Positions 17,262 to 25,598 are shown, counted from the stretch's first letter. The stretch is DNA of 64,000 nucleotides from Vibrio ulleungensis (GCF_016900875.1 NZ_JAFEUM010000002.1:434001-498000); one strand, 5' to 3'. The notes: generated by a model not told the origin, from the letters alone. Made by a program: numbers and translations.

Positions 17262-17828
17262 TTACTCTTGCTCTTGTGAGTATTTCTCAACATGTAAATT
17301 CAAGAAATGCATTCCAGCTGAACTTAGAACGTAATGTTTATCACCACACGGGAAAAGGAAATTTCGATCCGCAAGATAATTTATGGCCTTATCCCAGGTT
17401 TCCATTCCAAGCGCCTGTCGAATATCATCGTAAATAGCGTGCTCTGCTATTTCTTCTAGTGCCGAGCGACCAAGTCCAATCACTGGCGTGGTGAGGTCAT
17501 CTAAGTCAAAGCCCTTGTCTACCCAGTAACGGGCAATAATTAATAGCATGGCCTGGATTTTGGTGGCATTAGTGTCTGCGTCTTCTTCTGTTTCACTGCG
17601 GCTGATATAGAAAAACTCCCCTTCTACATTGAAATTGAGCGTGAAACCAATGTGCAGATAGAGCTGTGTAAAGTGCTCTAAGTTATTATAAAGTTCGGTA
17701 TAGAGCGGACTTTCAATAAAACGTTGCTGGTAAAGGTCATAACCCTGCTTGGTGATCACCTTACCATTGACAAATGTCGTGTATATCTGTTGGCTTTTCA
17801 CCATGTTTATTTGAGAAAATGGCGTCAT
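17262..17828 (-). CDS. jetB: KITE/MksE-like condensin subunit (JetB-like)
   Basis: A 188-aa protein predicted to form two winged-helix domains, as in MksE/JetB/MukE. Features are an N-terminal basic region, a LNFNVEGEFFYISRS beta hairpin (about 60-75), a helical ALLIIARYWVDKG-like block, and a second wing (DKHYVLSSAGMHFLNLH). It binds the kleisin and the SMC heads. Its ATG overlaps the kleisin gene stop by 4 bp. It is the last gene of the D-C-A-B operon; in usual Jet operons it lies second. Sequence identity to known JetB is expected to be low, so the call rests largely on size and context. Confidence 0.75.
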   Translation of the reverse strand: MTPFSQINMVKSQQIYTTFVNGKVITKQGYDLYQQRFIESPLYTELYNNLEHFTQLYLHIGFTLNFNVEGEFFYISRSETEEDADTNATKIQAMLLIIARYWVDKGFDLDDLTTPVIGLGRSALEEIAEHAIYDDIRQALGMETWDKAINYLADRNFLFPCGDKHYVLSSAGMHFLNLHVEKYSQEQE

Positions 17829-19237
17829 GGATTAGTTACTCGCTCTGTTCGAATTTTACGGTATAGATAAATAGTGTCACTTTGGGCGATGCGTTGGCGG
17901 AAATTAGTCATTTTAAGTCTGTGTCCATCAAGCATCGCTTCACTGCGTAATAGGAAGTTAAGCCCTTCCAACAGGTCAACAAAATGATATTCAACCAGGT
18001 GTTCTTTGAGGCGCCTATGAAGTGAGAGCGTGAGGTCTTGATATTCGGCCATTTTCATCTGTTTCACCAATTCAAAGATCTGCTCTGCGCGAGCGAGCCT
18101 TCGTTCGGTGAAATCATCTTTAGTGCTAACTAACTCTACATAACGGCTCTTATCTAGCAGGCCTTTATCCGCAACGCGTGCATCTATATCACTTACTACA
18201 TTGTTGAGGTAGGCTTCTGAACTACTGATACGAAGCACTTTGGGCCTAGCTTGCTGCATCAACCCCATAAAGGTGCCATTATCACGAGCAAATTGCCCAT
18301 CTATCTGGCTGCGTTTTAGGTTGTGCTTAGTAGCATCTAGTTCTTTGACTAAATCACCAAATGCCGTTTCAATGGCATTAAACTGTCGGAGGCGTTTTTT
18401 GGATCGTGCCAAAAACTGGTCTACTGATTGTGATACTTTACTGATCTGTTTGTGAAAACTGTTAAAGCTCACCTCATACCTTAACATCGCATTCGCTCGC
18501 TGGTGGTCTTGATGGCGCTCAAACTGACTGCGTAAACTTTGCAGACATTCAAACAAATTCGGTCCATCTTTCAACCGACTTTTCTCATCCAAAAATTGCC
18601 GCGTGGGCAATATGTGCCTTGATAGCAATAGCGATATTTTTTCTATCGACTCTTGCTGGAGGACCGAGAAAACTTGTGGATTATCCGATTTGGCAGCAAG
18701 TTCACTCGCATCACTGAGCTCCTTATTGATCGTTTGCATTTTTACCAAGTTCAAGCGGATGCTGTTAAGCAGTTCACTCAATTGATGAAATAACTCGTCA
18801 ATTAACTCCTTGAAATCTAAGTCACTATCGCTATACAGCATCGAAGCCGATTGCAGCTTTTCTAGGAGTATACGTATACCCCCGAGCTGGATTTTAAGTG
18901 CTACATCGGTAAGGTCTTGAAATAGGCTGCGATCAAACAGACGAAATACCCCGATCACGGCGCGATCAAAGATCAGGCGACTTTCACCACCGAACTCATC
19001 TTTGTCGACTAAGATATGGGTCGCTAACAAGTTATCGGTAGAAAAGGCTGTACGTAATTGTTTCTGTTTATCTTTGCTTTGCCCTTGTATGTATCGGTGC
19101 AATCTAGAGATGAAGGTCGCTTCTCTTACATAAGGCTCACCACCCTCATCCATTGTGCGGATCACATCCCTCATTATAGTGTGATGTTCGAGCATAATGG
19201 CAAACGTGGGAATAGTCAGAAGTCTTTTATCACTCAT
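17825..19237 (-). CDS. jetA: Kleisin/MksF-like condensin subunit (JetA-like)
   Basis: A 470-aa mostly alpha-helical protein with an N-terminal winged-helix region (TFAIMLEHHTIMRDVIRTMDEGGEPYVREATFISRLHRYIQG) and long helical middle sections, matching MksF/JetA. It bridges the SMC heads and recruits the KITE protein. The open frame extends 14 codons further upstream, but GGAGAGGC just before the ATG at 19237 supports this start, giving an 8-bp overlap with the SMC gene. Family assignment comes from position between SMC and KITE genes, length and fold; individual catalytic residues are not expected. Confidence 0.76.
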   Translation of the reverse strand: MSDKRLLTIPTFAIMLEHHTIMRDVIRTMDEGGEPYVREATFISRLHRYIQGQSKDKQKQLRTAFSTDNLLATHILVDKDEFGGESRLIFDRAVIGVFRLFDRSLFQDLTDVALKIQLGGIRILLEKLQSASMLYSDSDLDFKELIDELFHQLSELLNSIRLNLVKMQTINKELSDASELAAKSDNPQVFSVLQQESIEKISLLLSRHILPTRQFLDEKSRLKDGPNLFECLQSLRSQFERHQDHQRANAMLRYEVSFNSFHKQISKVSQSVDQFLARSKKRLRQFNAIETAFGDLVKELDATKHNLKRSQIDGQFARDNGTFMGLMQQARPKVLRISSSEAYLNNVVSDIDARVADKGLLDKSRYVELVSTKDDFTERRLARAEQIFELVKQMKMAEYQDLTLSLHRRLKEHLVEYHFVDLLEGLNFLLRSEAMLDGHRLKMTNFRQRIAQSDTIYLYRKIRTERVTNP

Positions 19238-22169
19238 CTGCCTCTCCAAACATATCGAGTTGCTCTCTATCCAGCGCACTTCCTTTTATCACAAAGCTTT
19301 CTGGAATGCCGGTATAAGCAATGGTTCGAGCTTCATCGTAGGGTTTTGAAGTGCGCATCGAATCCAAACGAAAATGTTGACCAAACTTAAAGATGATCTC
19401 ACTGGATGCCGAGTTAGTAGAAGCACTTAAAACTCGAAAGCCTGCTTTTTTCATATTTGGCAACAGCCAATCAAATTGTGAACTATCCACCGAAGCACCT
19501 TCATCTATCACTAGTGGAAATTGGGTTGCACAAGCGCTATTTCTTAATCGGCTCAACAAAATTTCCACTAGCTTGATATTGATCAGCATGATAGTAGAGG
19601 TGGACTGTGACTTGCTCTCCCAACCATTTTGACCACGCTTTTTAACTCTATAGCTAATGCCAGAGACGATCTGCTCCATGGTCAGCAGCGCGGCTTTGCC
19701 TTCTGGAAAAAACTTTTTGCTAAAAGCTTTGAGGCGTTCAATAAACTGCTCCGAGGCTTTTTGATCTGAGTGCGTATCAAAAAACTCGATTTCCCTCACT
19801 AGGTCGTCAAATCGCGCCTCAACTTTGATTTTGGCTTCAACTTGTGACAAGTCATTGATCTCTAACCCTTCAAACGCACGGTTAATGCTCTGTTCAAACT
19901 GGGCAACTAATTCCCGATTATTTTTTAGTTCATTGATGATGGCGTGAACAGTGTGTTTATGTTCAATAAAGTTTTTGCGCAGAATATCAAACTCATCACC
20001 TAAGCCTTGATAGCGAATTTGGAGTTGGTGAAATGCGTGTTCTAGAAGCTCATCATCTAGGTGAGAGAGCATCAACTTATCGTCATTTTCTAGCACTTGT
20101 TCTCTGACAAAACCTTGGATTTTTTCGGTTACCTCTGTCTTTGCTTGACGCTTTTTGTATAGAGCATCTATTCGAGCTCGTAATGTTTCTTCCGACAGGT
20201 CGATAGATTGATCGGGTAAAACTGAGAAATCACTGACGGGTAGATGATACGCCTGAAGTTCCGCTTTGACTCTAACGCTAGATCCAGCTAATTTTTCTAA
20301 CTGTTCTTTTTTCTCGGTTAGTTTGTTAGCTTGTGCGTCAAACGAGTGCTTTTCTTGTACCCACAGATCATTTTGTGCGTCGAACTGTTTTTGTAACGAC
20401 TCACGCGCTTCTTTGGCTTCCGCTAGTTCTTTATTAATCTCTTGAAGCTGCTCTGCATTGTTTGTGTATGCTTTTAGCAAGTTGATTTCATTTTCAGTAC
20501 GTTTGATTTCGGTTTTAAGCGCGGAAATTTCTTTAATTCGCTCAAGGCGAGATTGATTACCCATTGCACTGAGTTCAGCGACTCGCTTGTGTTTTTGCTC
20601 TAAGGCCTCTTGTACGTTAGATAACCGCGTTTGGTCAGATTCTCGATTGATGTTTTGGATGGACTCTAACGTTAAGTCCCAAAGTGCGTAGTGCTGCTGT
20701 TTTTCTTCTATTAAATCGGTAAATGACTCAATTGCCTGCCTCTCAGATGAGGATAACACTCTCGCGGGATTAGACTCCGCTAACTCCTCATTAACCGCTG
20801 CTAACTTCATCCAAACACTTTCAGTTAACTGGTTAAACAGCTTGAATTGTTGTGCATTGACCGAGGCTTGATAGCGAGCTTTAGCCTCGCTAAGGTTGGA
20901 AATTTCTTGCTTGAGGGTTTCCAATTCAATTTGCAGAGCCTCTGCATCTTCCTTTAGTCTTAACGCTTCCTTTCTATCATTCAGGTGTTCACGGTGGCCT
21001 GAAATAATGTCGTCTATCGTCTCACTTTCATCGTAGATGGTTATGATAAGATCCGTCTCTTGCACAATATCATCGAGTTTCTTCTGCTGACGAACGAGTA
21101 CTTTAACCCCACCTTTCAGTGCCTTTTGTTTATCGACTGTGTCATCACACGCTTTTTTGGCCGACCGTACTTTTCCTTTCTGTAACGTTAACTGTGTCTC
21201 TTCTTGCTCAAGAGCTTGGTTTTCTTGATTGATTCGGCTGTCAAGCATCATAGCGTACTGCATCAACGCATCTTCAGCATTTTTATTGCTCACCAATTGT
21301 TGATGACTGATGGCAAGCTTTTCGTACCCAGGTCTTAGGCTTTCAATCTTTTTGAGTATTTGTTCACGACTTGACAACATGTCGTTATGATTAATAAAGG
21401 CATCAATATCAAAATTGAGCTCGTCTTTGCGCTCCTTCTTTCTCGAATCAATGATATTGGCCACAGCCAAACGAACCGTGTCCGACCCCGTTTTCATGTC
21501 AAATAGCAAACGGACGAGTGCGCGAAAGGCATGAACATCTGCATCCTTGGTTGAGCTAAGGGGAAATAAACAAAAACGCATCGCATCAATATCGAGTAGT
21601 TGATTCGCATAGATCACTTCCTTAATCGCGGAAGAGCGTACCAATGATTTAAAGTGCTTATCTTCACGCTTTAAAAAAGCCTGCACTTTGCTGGGTGATA
21701 AATCATCCACTCGGCCACCAATACCATCATCCCCAACGTTGTCATCCCAAAAAAGATGACGTATTTGCGCATATCGAAGGGATGTGAACATACGACGATA
21801 ATCGAGCTTATCAGAGTTACCACGATAGAGAATCTGACAATGGGGCATTGGCCCGCCTAAATAGTTATCGCACTCTAAAATCAAAAAGCTGGTGCTGCTA
21901 GGGAAGTAATGCTCAAAACACTCATCATTGGTGTAAAAGTTTCCTTCTTTATCTGAAAAGCCAAACTTATTTTTTGAATCTTTAAAGTTCTCTTCTGGCA
22001 GTAAAAAGAGTCGAATGGCGTTCAGAATGGAAGTTTTACCGATGTTCCCGCCACCAATAAGAATCCCGCCGTCACGCAGGTCAATTTCTGCAATTGCAAC
22101 GCCGGCACAATCTACTGCAACCAAGCGCGATATACTGATTAGTAGGTTATCTATTGGATTGTTAAACAT
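19230..22169 (-). CDS. jetC: SMC-like ATPase of a Jet/Mks system (JetC/MksB-like)
   Basis: A 979-aa SMC-type protein. Walker A is GGGNIGKTSILNAIRLFLLPE (about 39-59); unlike canonical SMCs it has GGGNIGKTS. Long coiled coils run from about 250 to 800 (ALEQEETQLTLQKGKVRSAKK..., LEQKHKRVAELSAMGNQ...). The C-terminal head has an ABC signature-like SQSTSTIMLINIKLVE and Walker B FPLVIDEGASVDSSQ (about 884-898), where the Glu is catalytic. It is much shorter than MukB (1487 aa in this window) and slightly shorter than typical JetC/MksB. It would extrude loops on plasmid DNA and present it to the Toprim nuclease. Confidence 0.88.
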   Translation of the reverse strand: MFNNPIDNLLISISRLVAVDCAGVAIAEIDLRDGGILIGGGNIGKTSILNAIRLFLLPEENFKDSKNKFGFSDKEGNFYTNDECFEHYFPSSTSFLILECDNYLGGPMPHCQILYRGNSDKLDYRRMFTSLRYAQIRHLFWDDNVGDDGIGGRVDDLSPSKVQAFLKREDKHFKSLVRSSAIKEVIYANQLLDIDAMRFCLFPLSSTKDADVHAFRALVRLLFDMKTGSDTVRLAVANIIDSRKKERKDELNFDIDAFINHNDMLSSREQILKKIESLRPGYEKLAISHQQLVSNKNAEDALMQYAMMLDSRINQENQALEQEETQLTLQKGKVRSAKKACDDTVDKQKALKGGVKVLVRQQKKLDDIVQETDLIITIYDESETIDDIISGHREHLNDRKEALRLKEDAEALQIELETLKQEISNLSEAKARYQASVNAQQFKLFNQLTESVWMKLAAVNEELAESNPARVLSSSERQAIESFTDLIEEKQQHYALWDLTLESIQNINRESDQTRLSNVQEALEQKHKRVAELSAMGNQSRLERIKEISALKTEIKRTENEINLLKAYTNNAEQLQEINKELAEAKEARESLQKQFDAQNDLWVQEKHSFDAQANKLTEKKEQLEKLAGSSVRVKAELQAYHLPVSDFSVLPDQSIDLSEETLRARIDALYKKRQAKTEVTEKIQGFVREQVLENDDKLMLSHLDDELLEHAFHQLQIRYQGLGDEFDILRKNFIEHKHTVHAIINELKNNRELVAQFEQSINRAFEGLEINDLSQVEAKIKVEARFDDLVREIEFFDTHSDQKASEQFIERLKAFSKKFFPEGKAALLTMEQIVSGISYRVKKRGQNGWESKSQSTSTIMLINIKLVEILLSRLRNSACATQFPLVIDEGASVDSSQFDWLLPNMKKAGFRVLSASTNSASSEIIFKFGQHFRLDSMRTSKPYDEARTIAYTGIPESFVIKGSALDREQLDMFGEADE

Positions 22170-22953
22170 CGGTGGAGTCCTGTCGTATTTCGGGTAAAAG
22201 AGCCTCTTGCTCTAGGAATAAGCGGGTTTTGTTCATAAGATCGGCTTCAGAGTTTAAGCCAAGATTTCGAGCCAGCTCTATCGCCTTAGCTAAGTGAGCT
22301 GCACTTTTGGGATTGAGTTTGAATTTGTTTTGAAATAAGCCCCAATCTACTGGAGCAAGCCATTCACATTGAGGAAGTGACTTTTTAAGAGTTCCGTACA
22401 CAGTCAGGCCCCCCAATTCAACGTCTTGAGCACAATAAATCTCATCATAAGTAGATAAAAATGGCCTATTCAGATAGTGGCATATTTGGTTGCCTGCACC
22501 AAAAATGATGTCTGAACTTTCAGCTAGTGATGGATGACCAATGAGCTCTAGGAACTCTCGATATCGATAGAAATTCTCAATGTTCTCTATTAGGACTGCT
22601 CGTTTACCCATGAGCTTTCCATGGGTTTTGTAACCGTTGCTATCAGATACAACAACAAAAGGGATCTGCGATTTAGTGGAGCTGTTCAAAACTAAGACAT
22701 GAGCGAAATTACTCGGAAAATCATGTGAACGCCCCAAGCTTGATGCTTCGACTCTATTGCCTACCTCTGGTTCAAAGAGTGCGTGATGCCGTTCTTCATC
22801 GAGTATCTCCATTTGATAGCCACTCTTGAGACGAGTTGCACGATAAATTTTCCGCCATTCATTGGAGTCTGAGAATGGCAAAGACTTGAGGAAGTGCTCT
22901 AAGTTGATAGTATCGCCCTGTGAGATTTTATTGAGATATCGGTTAAGTTTCAT
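22162..22953 (-). CDS. jetD: Toprim-domain protein, compact JetD/MksG-like nuclease subunit
   Basis: A 263-aa protein heading the operon. The Toprim fold can be read as VLIENIENFYRY (conserved Glu123), FGAGNQICHYL (turn at about 151-156) and EIYCAQDVELGGLTVYG, where the usual D-x-D is D177-V-E179. This resembles the JetD/DUF2220 nuclease lineage, in which the Toprim domain cleaves captured plasmid DNA. It is shorter than common JetD proteins, which carry an extra N-terminal arm domain. It overlaps the SMC gene by 8 bp. Start ATG at 22953 has only a weak ribosome site. Alternative: an unrelated topoisomerase VI-like Toprim protein; gene context argues against it. Confidence 0.75.
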   Translation of the reverse strand: MKLNRYLNKISQGDTINLEHFLKSLPFSDSNEWRKIYRATRLKSGYQMEILDEERHHALFEPEVGNRVEASSLGRSHDFPSNFAHVLVLNSSTKSQIPFVVVSDSNGYKTHGKLMGKRAVLIENIENFYRYREFLELIGHPSLAESSDIIFGAGNQICHYLNRPFLSTYDEIYCAQDVELGGLTVYGTLKKSLPQCEWLAPVDWGLFQNKFKLNPKSAAHLAKAIELARNLGLNSEADLMNKTRLFLEQEALLPEIRQDSTDV

Positions 22954-23159
22954 TTCAGTCTGTCCAAATCCATCAGAGACATAACTCTAATCATCATAAA
23001 AACTTAATAAAACAGGTTATTCGACTGATTTAGACGCTATGTTCATTTTTATGCGTACTTTATTGACTAATAGTTCAACAGGTCAATAATATGACGTCAA
23101 TAGCGACAGGTAAATACTGATTACATACACACGTCGCATAACTAGACAGGACTAACATA
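22954..23159. promoter_or_regulatory. Divergent promoter/operator region between jet operon and WYL regulator
   Basis: The 206-bp gap holds three direct copies of an ACAGGT(T/C/A)-centred motif (23011-23021, 23077-23087, 23105-23115). It also has an inverted pair ATTGAC-N14-GTCAAT (23062-23087) and the palindrome TGACGTCA (23092-23099). These are natural candidates for the operators of the WYL regulator. No promoter boxes were assigned with confidence. Confidence 0.4.
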
Positions 23160-24020
23160 ATGAGTAAATGGCCAATACGCTGGGATCTGCTGTTCCGCTA
23201 CAGAATGATAGAAATCATTGCACTATGGGAAGGGCGACTAACTACCAACCATTTGATTCAGAGCTTTGGTATTGGCAGACAGCAAGCTTCGAAAGACATC
23301 AACACCTATCTAGCCGATATTGCCCCTGGAAATCTTGTTTATGATAAACAGCTGAAAGGCTACAAGCCCAGTGATAGCTTTAGCCCGAAAGTAACAAAGG
23401 GTCATGCTGATGAATATTTGCACATTCTTTCGAGAAGTGAAGATATGACCGTTACATTTAAAGAACTCGATATGGGGTTTGAAAGTGTCTCAATGATTCG
23501 CCCTATTACTCGTAATATATCATCACAAGTCTTGCGTCCATTGGTTCAAGCTATCAGAGAGGAAAAACGTGTCGATATAAGCTACACATCGCTCAAAGAC
23601 GGCATTGAAGTTGAGCGGATTATCTCTCCTCATACCCTGATTTGCACACCTCTACGCTGGCATGTTCGAGCCTATTGTGAGCATGCGAAAGATTATCGTG
23701 ATTTTGTGCTCAGCCGCATAAGTGGCATTCCATGCCTTGAAGCTAAAAATGTGATAGGAAAGGCCAACGATGACCTATGGAATACTTACCTTACGATTGT
23801 GTTGATACCGGACCCAAGACTGACAAAAACTCAAGCCGCTGTCATTGCCCATGATTACGGTATGACAGCAGGTTCACTCGAAATACCGACTAATGCAGCA
23901 TTGGTTCGTTATGTTCTTGATACCTATAATATCGACATCAATGTACTGGATTCAAACCCTAGAGGTCAGCAAATCATTGTAGGGAATTTTGAGGTTCTGA
24001 AGCCGTATTTGGTTTTCTGA
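23160..24020 (+). CDS. WYL-domain transcriptional regulator, BrxR/CapW-like
   Basis: A 286-aa protein with an N-terminal winged helix (about 12-75: YRMIEIIALWEGRLTTNHLIQSFGIGRQQASKDINTYL), a central WYL domain (about 125-205) and a C-terminal WCX-like domain. The WYL core shows RWHVRAYCEHAKDYRDFVLSRI, close to the BrxR/CapW pattern in which these residues bind a ligand such as cyclic or single-stranded nucleic acid. Members repress defence operons and are released on infection. It is divergent from the jet operon, which is the likely target, and is the last gene before the right end of the island. AGGA precedes the ATG. Confidence 0.85.
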   Translation: MSKWPIRWDLLFRYRMIEIIALWEGRLTTNHLIQSFGIGRQQASKDINTYLADIAPGNLVYDKQLKGYKPSDSFSPKVTKGHADEYLHILSRSEDMTVTFKELDMGFESVSMIRPITRNISSQVLRPLVQAIREEKRVDISYTSLKDGIEVERIISPHTLICTPLRWHVRAYCEHAKDYRDFVLSRISGIPCLEAKNVIGKANDDLWNTYLTIVLIPDPRLTKTQAAVIAHDYGMTAGSLEIPTNAALVRYVLDTYNIDINVLDSNPRGQQIIVGNFEVLKPYLVF

Positions 24021-24376
24021 CGGGGGTTTTGCCGCATGGCCTTGCCTTGCCGTTTGATAATTGGCCATTTTGCTCCCTCAAGTAATACCTGGCACGAGCA
24101 TAAACATTGGGAAATCTAGGTATTACTTATGGCCTAATAACTATTTAACTTACATTAAGTTATAGATCATGCTGATGGAAAAAAACAACAAAGTAATACA
24201 TGAAGTTATGCTCTAAAGTAGTACTAGTATTAGTACGTGAGCCTGGGTATTACTTTAGGTATTACGAAAAACAAACGCTTTTGTGGAACATTATGTAACG
24301 CTACAAGATAGTAACTGATTGATTTTTTATAATCTTCTGATATGAAAAAAGACGTCCTGAGACGCCTTTAAACTTG
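24021..24376. other. Right end of the island, non-coding, with repeated AGGTATTACT motifs
   Basis: No gene recognised. The motif occurs as an inverted pair (AAGTAATACCT 24080-24090 and AGGTATTACTT 24118-24128), a partial inverted copy at 24191-24200 and a tandem pair at 24245-24266. Near 24340-24370 lies GATATGAAAAAAGACGTCCTGAGACGCC, a hairpin with T tract on the minus strand that would terminate the tRNA transcript. Confidence 0.6.
24245..24266 (+). repeat. Tandem AGGTATTACT motifs at the right island end
   Basis: GGGTATTACTTT followed directly by AGGTATTACG. Same orientation and nearly the same spacing as the pair at 9330-9353. Both pairs are preceded by TACGTG within 20 bp. Confidence 0.6.
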
Positions 24377-24395
24377 AATGTGGCGGTGAGTGAGA
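24377..24395 (+). repeat. Right direct repeat (attR-like), inside tRNA-Ser 3' end
   Basis: Identical to 9252-9270. It covers the last 15 nt of tRNA-Ser(GGA) and 4 nt beyond it. Confidence 0.88.
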
Positions 24396-24468
24396 GATTC
24401 GAACTCTCGATACGTTTCCGTATACACACTTTCCAGGCGTGCGCCTTCAGCCACTCGGCCAACTCACC
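24381..24468 (-). tRNA. tRNA-Ser (anticodon GGA)
   Basis: An 88-nt class II tRNA with encoded CCA. The acceptor stem GGTGAGT/ACTCACC is perfect. The anticodon stem-loop CGCCTGGAAAGTGTG places GGA as anticodon (UCC/UCU serine codons). The variable arm (TATACGGAAACGTAT) is long, as expected for serine, and the T-loop is GTTCGAATC. It closely follows the known enterobacterial tRNA-Ser(GGA). The insertion of the island leaves the tRNA intact. Confidence 0.97.
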
Positions 24469-24503
24469 GTAATTGATAGCGTTAGCTTGGCTAACGGAGC
24501 GTT

Positions 24504-24532
24504 AATCTAAAGATTTAGAGCTCAATGGTCAA
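24504..24532 (-). promoter_or_regulatory. Probable promoter of tRNA-Ser
   Basis: On the minus strand a -35 TTGACC (24527-24532) and a -10 TAGATT (24504-24509) are separated by 17 bp. A GC-rich stretch follows the -10, as in stringently controlled stable-RNA promoters, and the tRNA starts about 36 bp downstream of the -10. Confidence 0.6.
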
Positions 24533-24658
24533 GTGTAAATGCGCGAAAAGCTGTACTTTGCGGCTTGAGTGTTCATTTATTAGCTGTTTTGGCGAATTTT
24601 GTGCGAAATAGCCCTAATAACTGATAGAATCAGCGCAAACAATTTGCAGGATTTTATC

Positions 24659-25225
24659 GTGGATTTACCTAGTTTACTGGCTCTTCCGGAGCTGCAGAAT
24701 ACCGTACTTAACGAAGCCAAAACTCGTGGTTTTGTATGCTCTATGGCGGCAGCGCCTCATGTATTGTCTCCTGAAGAGTGGCTACCTTTCTTGTGGGGCG
24801 GCGCTGAGACAGCACCGTTTTCTAGTGCAGAGCAACTAGAACACTATGCAGAAGCGGTGATTGGGATTTGGAATGCGTATCGCCCTGCTCTTCTTGATGG
24901 TAACTGGGAATGGCCAGCAGAAGCATCAATCGATGATGAAGAGATTGTGAATCAGTATGCTCGAGACTTTTGTGAAGGCATTTTGCAAGGCTGGCAATTG
25001 GCCAGAGACGATTGGGAAACGTTGATGCCAGAGCACAGCGAAGATAACGCTCTGCTTGGCGGTGTTCTACTTTCTATAAGCATGTTATTTGACCCAGAAA
25101 CTGCGATGGAAACATTGAAAGATCAAGGCGCTGAAGGACTTGACCAGTTTGAGGAGATCTTCAATGCCATCCCTGTAATGCTGTGTGGACTCACTCAAAA
25201 AGGCGTTATGCTCGCAGAGCAGTAA
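24659..25225 (+). CDS. UPF0149 family protein (YecA/YgfB-like)
   Basis: A 188-aa protein, acidic and helical, beginning at GTG 24659 with CAGGA upstream; the frame is open 60 bp further but without a better start. Features of UPF0149 are LPEL...SMAAAPHVLSPEEWLPFLWG, the conserved DWQ-like ARDFCEGILQGWQLARDDWETLM and the C-terminal LPVMLCGL-like tail. Members are small cytoplasmic proteins of unclear role, sometimes with a C-terminal SEC-C zinc motif, which is absent here. A strong terminator follows. Confidence 0.75.
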   Translation: MDLPSLLALPELQNTVLNEAKTRGFVCSMAAAPHVLSPEEWLPFLWGGAETAPFSSAEQLEHYAEAVIGIWNAYRPALLDGNWEWPAEASIDDEEIVNQYARDFCEGILQGWQLARDDWETLMPEHSEDNALLGGVLLSISMLFDPETAMETLKDQGAEGLDQFEEIFNAIPVMLCGLTQKGVMLAEQ

Positions 25226-25249
25226 ATACTGTCTAGCAATACAAAAAAT

Positions 25250-25283
25250 AAAGCCCCTAGCCATACTGGTTAGGGGCTTTTTC
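25250..25283 (+). terminator. Intrinsic terminator after the UPF0149 gene
   Basis: A 9-bp stem AAGCCCCTA/TAGGGGCTT with a 10-nt loop, followed by TTTTTC. Upstream A-run makes it possibly bidirectional. Confidence 0.85.
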
Positions 25284-25334
25284 TATTATACCAATAGAAG
25301 TAATTAGCTATGCAGGTAATTGCTTTGGTTGGAA

Positions 25335-25598
25335 TTATGCGTCATGCTTTTCGCGCAGCGCTTGTAAATTCTCGTTGATCTTAAATATCACAATCATCAA
25401 TTCGCACCAGATACGTGCGGCCAACATACCACCGACAATAGTCAATAGACCCATAATGACCGACTCTGCTGTAACTCCGTAATAGCCTGCGAACATCGTA
25501 GTAAGACCGGTGATGATAGACGCTGCAATAAGCAGCCAATATAAAATGGTCACCAATTTTGGTGTAAGCATTGAGTCAAAGGTAAAAATAGATTTCAT
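25335..25598 (-). CDS. DUF4282 family small membrane protein
   Basis: An 87-aa protein with two hydrophobic helices (about 13-35 and 43-62) and a short charged C-terminal tail (KINENLQALREKHDA). The F-D-x-M-L-T-P start and ARIWCELMIVIFKINENL match the DUF4282 family, which has no known function. It lies alone between the UPF0149 and nadA genes. Confidence 0.7.
   Translation of the reverse strand: MKSIFTFDSMLTPKLVTILYWLLIAASIITGLTTMFAGYYGVTAESVIMGLLTIVGGMLAARIWCELMIVIFKINENLQALREKHDA

Larger units (their letters stand above)
9252..24395. mobile_element. Defence island integrated in the 3' end of tRNA-Ser(GGA), no integrase
   Basis: The element is framed by a perfect 19-bp direct repeat (9252-9270 and 24377-24395) that includes the CCA end of tRNA-Ser, the usual footprint of site-specific insertion into a tRNA 3' end. 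Its contents are almost entirely anti-phage/anti-plasmid functions: McrBC, a Zorya II-like set, a Jet/Mks-type SMC system and a WYL regulator. Both ends carry copies of an AGGTATTACT motif resembling arm-type recombinase sites. No integrase, excisionase, transposase or replication gene was found, so the element is probably non-autonomous, or has lost these genes. Confidence 0.82.

Noticed and set aside
23092..23099. TGACGTCA as a stand-alone regulator site
   Set aside because: An 8-bp palindrome is expected by chance in a window this size; kept only as part of the operator region.
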